From positions 1 through 9,811 of the forward strand of contig CAISDR010000511.1 in assembly GCA_903884125.1 (NCBI GenBank): a DNA stretch of 9,811 nucleotides, written 5' to 3'. The position numbers and the translations under genes are program-made. Below are positions 6,365-9,811 of this stretch, in pieces (within the stretch, counting starts at the first letter, position 1; each line of letters begins with the position of its first letter). The notes under the pieces were generated by a model. The model worked only from the letters and a program-made list of their open reading frames with translations, ran no database searches and was not told the DNA's origin. This stretch comes from an uncultured bacterium (GTDB lineage Bacteria; Pseudomonadota; Alphaproteobacteria; CAISDR01).

Positions 6365-7654
6365 CTAGCTAGCCATAATACCGCGTGAGCCTGTACCCAT
6401 GATGATGCGGCTAAGTCGCGTTGTCCCGGTAGCAAATTGGGATAGGTGGTCGGTCGGGTCAACAATCAGATCACCCTTCAACTCATTTTCAATCTCAACC
6501 ACCGGAATTTCACGAAATATAGCCCAAGGTGTCATTACGGCGACCGCATCAGCGCCGCCGATAGCATCGAGTGCAGATACAGCTGAGTAAACATTCTGTT
6601 GCTGCAGAATTGCCGGATCAACCATCGGATCGAAAATCCGCAGCGGCAATCCATCCAGCTTTTTGGCTAATGCCACGGCGGGTGAATTTTTTATCGAACG
6701 TGTATCTTCTTTGTATGATAATCCAAGAATGGCGATTGTCGGTGTTTCAATTTTGGATAAAATATTTTCCTGCAGGCAGCGTAATGCCCAGTTTTTTCTA
6801 TGTTGACTGCTTTGCACAAAGCTCTCGATCACGACGCTTTGGGTTCCGAATTCCGAGGATTGTGCAATCACGGTTGCAAGATCACGTTCAATATTCCCGC
6901 CCGCCAGACCCAAACCGGGTTTTAGATAAGCATAGGGGCCGATACGCCGGTCAAGTCTTAGTGCAGGTGAAATCTCGCGCCAGTCTGCGCCAACTTCTTC
7001 GGCTAGTTCCGCAAGGCAATTTGTGGTGCTGACAGCGGCAGCAAGAAAACAATTTATGGATATTTTTGCAAGTTCGGCACTTTCATACATCATCGGCAAT
7101 ACCGGGCATCCGAATGCATCTAGAAAAGAGGCCAGGGTTTTGGGTAATTCATACGGAATGGACCCAAGTCCGACAATATACCGTTCAGGTTCCAGCGCCC
7201 GTTTCATTGCCTGTCCAAAGACCAGCGTTTCAACCTGATAAACCGTCCTTGGGAAGATGTTTCGGATTTCCCGCGTGAATCCGGGGGGGACCTGACATAG
7301 GATTACTAGCCACGCATCGCAGCGCAGATGGGGAATGACATGATCTATAAGTTGCCTAACACCGGAAAGGTCCATCGTACCGTTATTGTCTGTTGGCACA
7401 TCGGATGAGATGTAGACCAGATCGCAGGCGGATAGCGCCAAAGGGTTGGCTACGAATTGCATTTGCTGCACGGCTGCCTTAGAAAACCGATCAAAATCCG
7501 GTTCGAAAATCTCGTGTTGGCCGATTTTTATTTTAGCAATTCTATTTTCGTCGGGGTCAAAGCAGATCGTCCCGAATCCTTTAGTTGCAGACGCCACTGA
7601 GGAACATAGTCCCAGATGGGTCATGCCAGCAAAACCGATTACAGGAAGCGCCAT
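6365..7654 (-). CDS. UDP-glucose/GDP-mannose dehydrogenase-family protein lacking the catalytic cysteine
   Basis: A 429-aa protein with the full three-part layout of nucleotide-sugar 6-dehydrogenases. The N-terminal Rossmann start is VIGFAGMTHLGL (5-16), a variant of the usual GxGxxG. YISSDVPTDNNGTMD (81-95) and CQVPPGFTREI (120-130) follow. The central helix ESAELAKISINCF (191-203) keeps the conserved Lys197 and Asn201. The C-terminal UDP-binding region holds LGLSYKEDTRSIKNSPA (310-326). The active-site loop, normally GFGGSCFPKD, reads LGLAGGNIERD (248-258): the nucleophilic Cys is Asn254 (AAT, complement of 6893-6895). Without Cys the classical two-step oxidation to a uronic acid is unlikely; an aldehyde product, oxidation of a different carbon, or another role is possible. 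It lies nine bases after the kinase/nucleotidyltransferase gene and two before the SDR, so its substrate may be the sugar nucleotide made by that gene. Family confident, activity uncertain. Confidence 0.87.
   Translation of the reverse strand: MALPVIGFAGMTHLGLCSSVASATKGFGTICFDPDENRIAKIKIGQHEIFEPDFDRFSKAAVQQMQFVANPLALSACDLVYISSDVPTDNNGTMDLSGVRQLIDHVIPHLRCDAWLVILCQVPPGFTREIRNIFPRTVYQVETLVFGQAMKRALEPERYIVGLGSIPYELPKTLASFLDAFGCPVLPMMYESAELAKISINCFLAAAVSTTNCLAELAEEVGADWREISPALRLDRRIGPYAYLKPGLGLAGGNIERDLATVIAQSSEFGTQSVVIESFVQSSQHRKNWALRCLQENILSKIETPTIAILGLSYKEDTRSIKNSPAVALAKKLDGLPLRIFDPMVDPAILQQQNVYSAVSALDAIGGADAVAVMTPWAIFREIPVVEIENELKGDLIVDPTDHLSQFATGTTRLSRIIMGTGSRGIMAS
7283..7289. repeat. Seven-base G/C homopolymer tract inside the dehydrogenase gene
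   Basis: Seven Gs on the + strand, read as Cs in the coding sense, encode the Pro-Pro of CQVPPGF. One slipped base would destroy the dehydrogenase after about 120 residues. Confidence 0.5.
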
Positions 7655-7663
7655 AACTATAGC

Positions 7664-9238
7664 CTAACTTTCATCATACCTTAGCTGACCTTCAACCTTG
7701 TTGAGCTTGTCGCGCACATCCATTGGGGTAATCGGAACGTTTCCGTCGCATTCACACTCACATGCTGCAGCGATCGAGCCAAGAATTGTTGCAATCACAT
7801 CTGAACCCGTGGCCATCATGGCCAGTGTTGCATAGGCCAGCAATGCATCACCAGCACCAACTGCATCAACCAATCGGTCCACGAAACTGTCAATTACAAA
7901 AAACGAAGTTGGTGACTCATGATTGGGATCGCTGACAGTCAGTACCCCTCGTTCGCCCAGTTTTAATATCAGCAACTTGCATTCTGCTGAATCGTAAATC
8001 TGCGACGCCAGGGGTCGTATACCGATATCCTGATCTCCTAATGCGAAGCGTGCTTCACGCTCATTGGGCGTTATCAGATCGAAGCCCTTGAATTCGATTA
8101 TATTTCCCCAGCGGCTGGCAACCTGGCTATCGGCAGCGCGAAATACGTTCGCCGGAATGGCAGCAGTCAGAACCGGTATCGTCCGCCGGTTGAACATGCC
8201 ATGCCGGAAATCACTGAATACAACACCATCGCATTCAATAGAACGCACGGCACCGGCAAGTCGGGCCAGAATTGGATCTGATATTGTTGTGTTGTCCAGC
8301 GTATCGACCTTCAGTAATCGATAGCCGCCAGCGACTATGGCGTTTTTCTGGGTGGTTGGGCGGCGCTTGTCGATAATCGGGCGCACGTCCACGCCGGCGG
8401 TCTGCAAGCGGCTGGTGACCATCCGGCCCAATTCGTCATCGCCCAATACGGTTGAGAAAACCACGCTTGCACCAGCGGCTCTCAGGTGATCTGCGACGAT
8501 CCCGGCTCCGCCGACAAAATCAGTACGACTTTCAAACAGCACGCTCATGGTTGGCGTTTTAGTCTGGCCCCCAATCATCGAACAGTTCGTATAGCTGTCG
8601 ACGATGGCATCGCCAACTACATGAACCCGCTTGCCGGCAAACTTGTCCAGCGCATTGCGCAGGCTATCAAAGGTCAGGCCCGATTTTTCCATCAGGGTGA
8701 CAAGCTTGTCCAGGCGAATTGCTGGTGGTGATTCTGTTATAAATTTTGATGATGAATAGACAACGTCACCGGGGGTAAAAATAATTTCGCCACCATAGGA
8801 TTGCACCATGTCCATTTCATCGCGGGTTTTCGGCCCGGTACCGTTGGTGAAATATTCGTATCCCTTGGCAAAGAAATCGGGGCGAATAAAATCTATATTG
8901 GCCAGCGGTGTCGGATTTGGATCGATGATGACGTAATCGACCATCTCCATCGCGGCCAGATTAAGCGCCCGCAGATCTTGTGGAATATGGGGGCGGTGCT
9001 CAGCCTTGGTTATGTGCAAATCAGCAGTAAGGCTGGCAACCAGGATGTCTGCCTGACCCTTAGCATATAACAAATGACGTAAATGGCCCGGGTGGACCAC
9101 GTCAAACACCCCATGACACATGATGACAGTTTTTTCCCTCGGCCGCGGACCGATCGCCTCCAGCAGAGTTTCAGGTGTCTTGAGCTTGTGGGCGAACCGC
9201 CCGGATAGCGTGACAATGCTGCTCGGCTTGGGTGTCAT
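7664..9238 (-). CDS. Bifunctional HldE-like enzyme: nucleotidyltransferase domain followed by PfkB sugar kinase domain
   Basis: A 524-aa fusion. Residues about 35-165 form a cytidylyltransferase-like (RfaE2/HldE C-terminal type) domain: CHGVFDVVHPGHLRHL (41-56) with the HxGH signature His49-His52, and VVYSSSKFI (159-167) near its end. Residues about 200-515 form a PfkB/ribokinase-type kinase: VHVVGDAIVD (205-214), FVGGAGIVADHLRAAGA (241-257), FDLITPNEREARFALG (386-401), and DAVGAGDALLAYA (458-470) with likely catalytic base Asp464. E. coli HldE has the same two activities with the kinase first, so the order here is reversed; length is also greater (524 against 477). By analogy it phosphorylates a heptose 7-phosphate at C1 and later couples the heptose 1-phosphate to a nucleotide. 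The preceding GmhA-like gene (11-base gap) supports a heptose substrate. Nucleotide (ADP or other), anomer and the intervening phosphatase are not determined here. Confidence 0.88.
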   Translation of the reverse strand: MTPKPSSIVTLSGRFAHKLKTPETLLEAIGPRPREKTVIMCHGVFDVVHPGHLRHLLYAKGQADILVASLTADLHITKAEHRPHIPQDLRALNLAAMEMVDYVIIDPNPTPLANIDFIRPDFFAKGYEYFTNGTGPKTRDEMDMVQSYGGEIIFTPGDVVYSSSKFITESPPAIRLDKLVTLMEKSGLTFDSLRNALDKFAGKRVHVVGDAIVDSYTNCSMIGGQTKTPTMSVLFESRTDFVGGAGIVADHLRAAGASVVFSTVLGDDELGRMVTSRLQTAGVDVRPIIDKRRPTTQKNAIVAGGYRLLKVDTLDNTTISDPILARLAGAVRSIECDGVVFSDFRHGMFNRRTIPVLTAAIPANVFRAADSQVASRWGNIIEFKGFDLITPNEREARFALGDQDIGIRPLASQIYDSAECKLLILKLGERGVLTVSDPNHESPTSFFVIDSFVDRLVDAVGAGDALLAYATLAMMATGSDVIATILGSIAAACECECDGNVPITPMDVRDKLNKVEGQLRYDES

Positions 9239-9249
9239 TTTATCTTAAA

Positions 9250-9811
9250 TCACCATTTTGTCTGGTTTAGCTGAAGAATTGGGTGAGATACGAGACAATG
9301 CCAGACAACAGCCTGAAAGGCTTCAGAATGGGGGGTGACAAGCGAGTCGTCAATTGTCGGAATTATAACAACATGCTGGCCGCGTCGAGCGGTATGGCCC
9401 CCGTCGCGACCGACAATTCCAAATATCGGCATCCCGATCTCTGCCGCCAGGTCCACTGCCTTGACCAGGTTGGGGCTGACGGCGCGTTCCAGACTGCCGC
9501 CGCCAACCGACAGGACAAAGATTGCATCATTTGAGCTGGCCCGGGAAACCTTTAACCATTCGCAAAAGACCGTATGCCAGCCTTCATCGTTCGTACGGGC
9601 AGTCAGCTCGGACACATTGTCGGTTGGTGCATAAGCCTCGATATGGCAGAGTTTTCTGAAATCATTGACCGCATGGCCACAATTGCCCGCGCTGCCGCCG
9701 ACACCCAGAAAGAATAATCGCCCCCCCCGTGATCTCAAGTCAGCAAGGGCAGATGCCATATGATCAATTTTTTCGATACTTATCGATTGGGCGATTTGTG
9801 CCGCTTGTTGC
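9250..9811 (-). CDS. GmhA-like SIS-domain isomerase (5' end missing)
   Basis: The frame is open to the right edge; an in-frame ATG at 9757-9759 lies within it, but 17 more codons continue to the edge, so the start is probably outside. About 186 codons are visible, near the size of phosphoheptose isomerase (about 190-200). Numbering from that ATG: FFLGVGGSAGNCGHAVNDF (16-34) is the SIS phosphate loop and metal helix; DNVSELTARTNDEGW (47-61) is strongly GmhA-like; LSVGGGS (83-89) is the second sugar-phosphate loop, followed by the VTPHSEAFQAVVWH segment (141-154). E. coli GmhA converts sedoheptulose 7-phosphate to heptose 7-phosphate using a Glu and a His. Here His29 and His154 appear kept, but the Glu65 position reads Asp33 and the Gln near the C-terminus reads Glu146. 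It is the first visible gene of the - strand cassette. A G8 run lies within it. Heptose isomerase is likely, a related ketose isomerase possible. Confidence 0.85.
   Translation of the reverse strand, partial: QQAAQIAQSISIEKIDHMASALADLRSRGGRLFFLGVGGSAGNCGHAVNDFRKLCHIEAYAPTDNVSELTARTNDEGWHTVFCEWLKVSRASSNDAIFVLSVGGGSLERAVSPNLVKAVDLAAEIGMPIFGIVGRDGGHTARRGQHVVIIPTIDDSLVTPHSEAFQAVVWHCLVSHPILQLNQTKW
9721..9728. repeat. Eight-base C/G homopolymer tract inside the isomerase gene
   Basis: Eight Cs on the + strand (Gs in the coding sense) encode part of an Arg-Gly-Gly-Arg stretch just before the SIS phosphate loop. Slippage by one base would truncate the protein early. Its length is modest for a phase-variable tract. 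Confidence 0.6.

Noticed and set aside
6571..7032. Open frame on the + strand within the dehydrogenase gene
   Set aside because: It overlaps a complete family protein on the other strand and its translation has no recognisable motif.
1..9811. CRISPR arrays, tRNA or rRNA genes, insertion sequences, prophage or attachment sites
   Set aside because: No regularly spaced repeats, no structural RNA signatures, no transposase or integrase motifs were found on either strand.

Overview
The window looks like part of a surface-polysaccharide (O-antigen, capsule or exopolysaccharide) gene cluster from a Gram-negative bacterium. Base composition is close to balanced. Genes are tightly packed, and both gene sets make or decorate nucleotide sugars. 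The protein style recalls Alphaproteobacteria (Rhodospirillales/Thalassospira-like), but this is an impression from memory, not a search result.

Two gene sets converge near 3.8 kb. On the + strand (2-3805) the order is: a DegT/DnrJ/EryC1/StrS sugar aminotransferase cut by the left edge; an AAC(3)-fold N-acyltransferase overlapping it by ATGA; a structured 111-base gap; a radical SAM/SPASM protein; and a TylF/MycF-type O-methyltransferase. On the - strand, read from the right edge toward the centre, the order is: a GmhA-like SIS isomerase cut by the edge; a fused nucleotidyltransferase-PfkB kinase with heptose (HldE-like) signatures; a UDP-glucose/GDP-mannose dehydrogenase-family protein; an extended SDR (NAD-dependent epimerase/dehydratase family); and a 535-aa protein that may be a glycosyltransferase. 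The first four - strand genes are separated by only 2-11 bases and are almost certainly one transcript.

The - strand cassette suggests synthesis of an activated heptose (isomerase, then kinase plus nucleotidyltransferase), followed by oxidoreductase tailoring. No GmhB-type phosphatase is visible; it may lie beyond the right edge. The + strand genes suggest amino transfer plus N-acylation of a sugar, radical chemistry of unknown target, and O-methylation.

The most interesting signal is that several enzymes of the heptose-like cassette depart from family active sites. The dehydrogenase has Asn where the catalytic Cys should be. The SDR has His in place of both the Tyr and the Lys of YxxxK. The SIS protein shows changes at likely metal/acid-base positions. 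The bifunctional enzyme has its domains in the reverse order to E. coli HldE. Together they could define an unusual sugar-nucleotide pathway rather than ordinary ADP-heptose plus uronic acid synthesis. No RNA genes, CRISPR arrays, insertion sequences or convincing intrinsic terminators were seen. No gap exceeds 111 bases.
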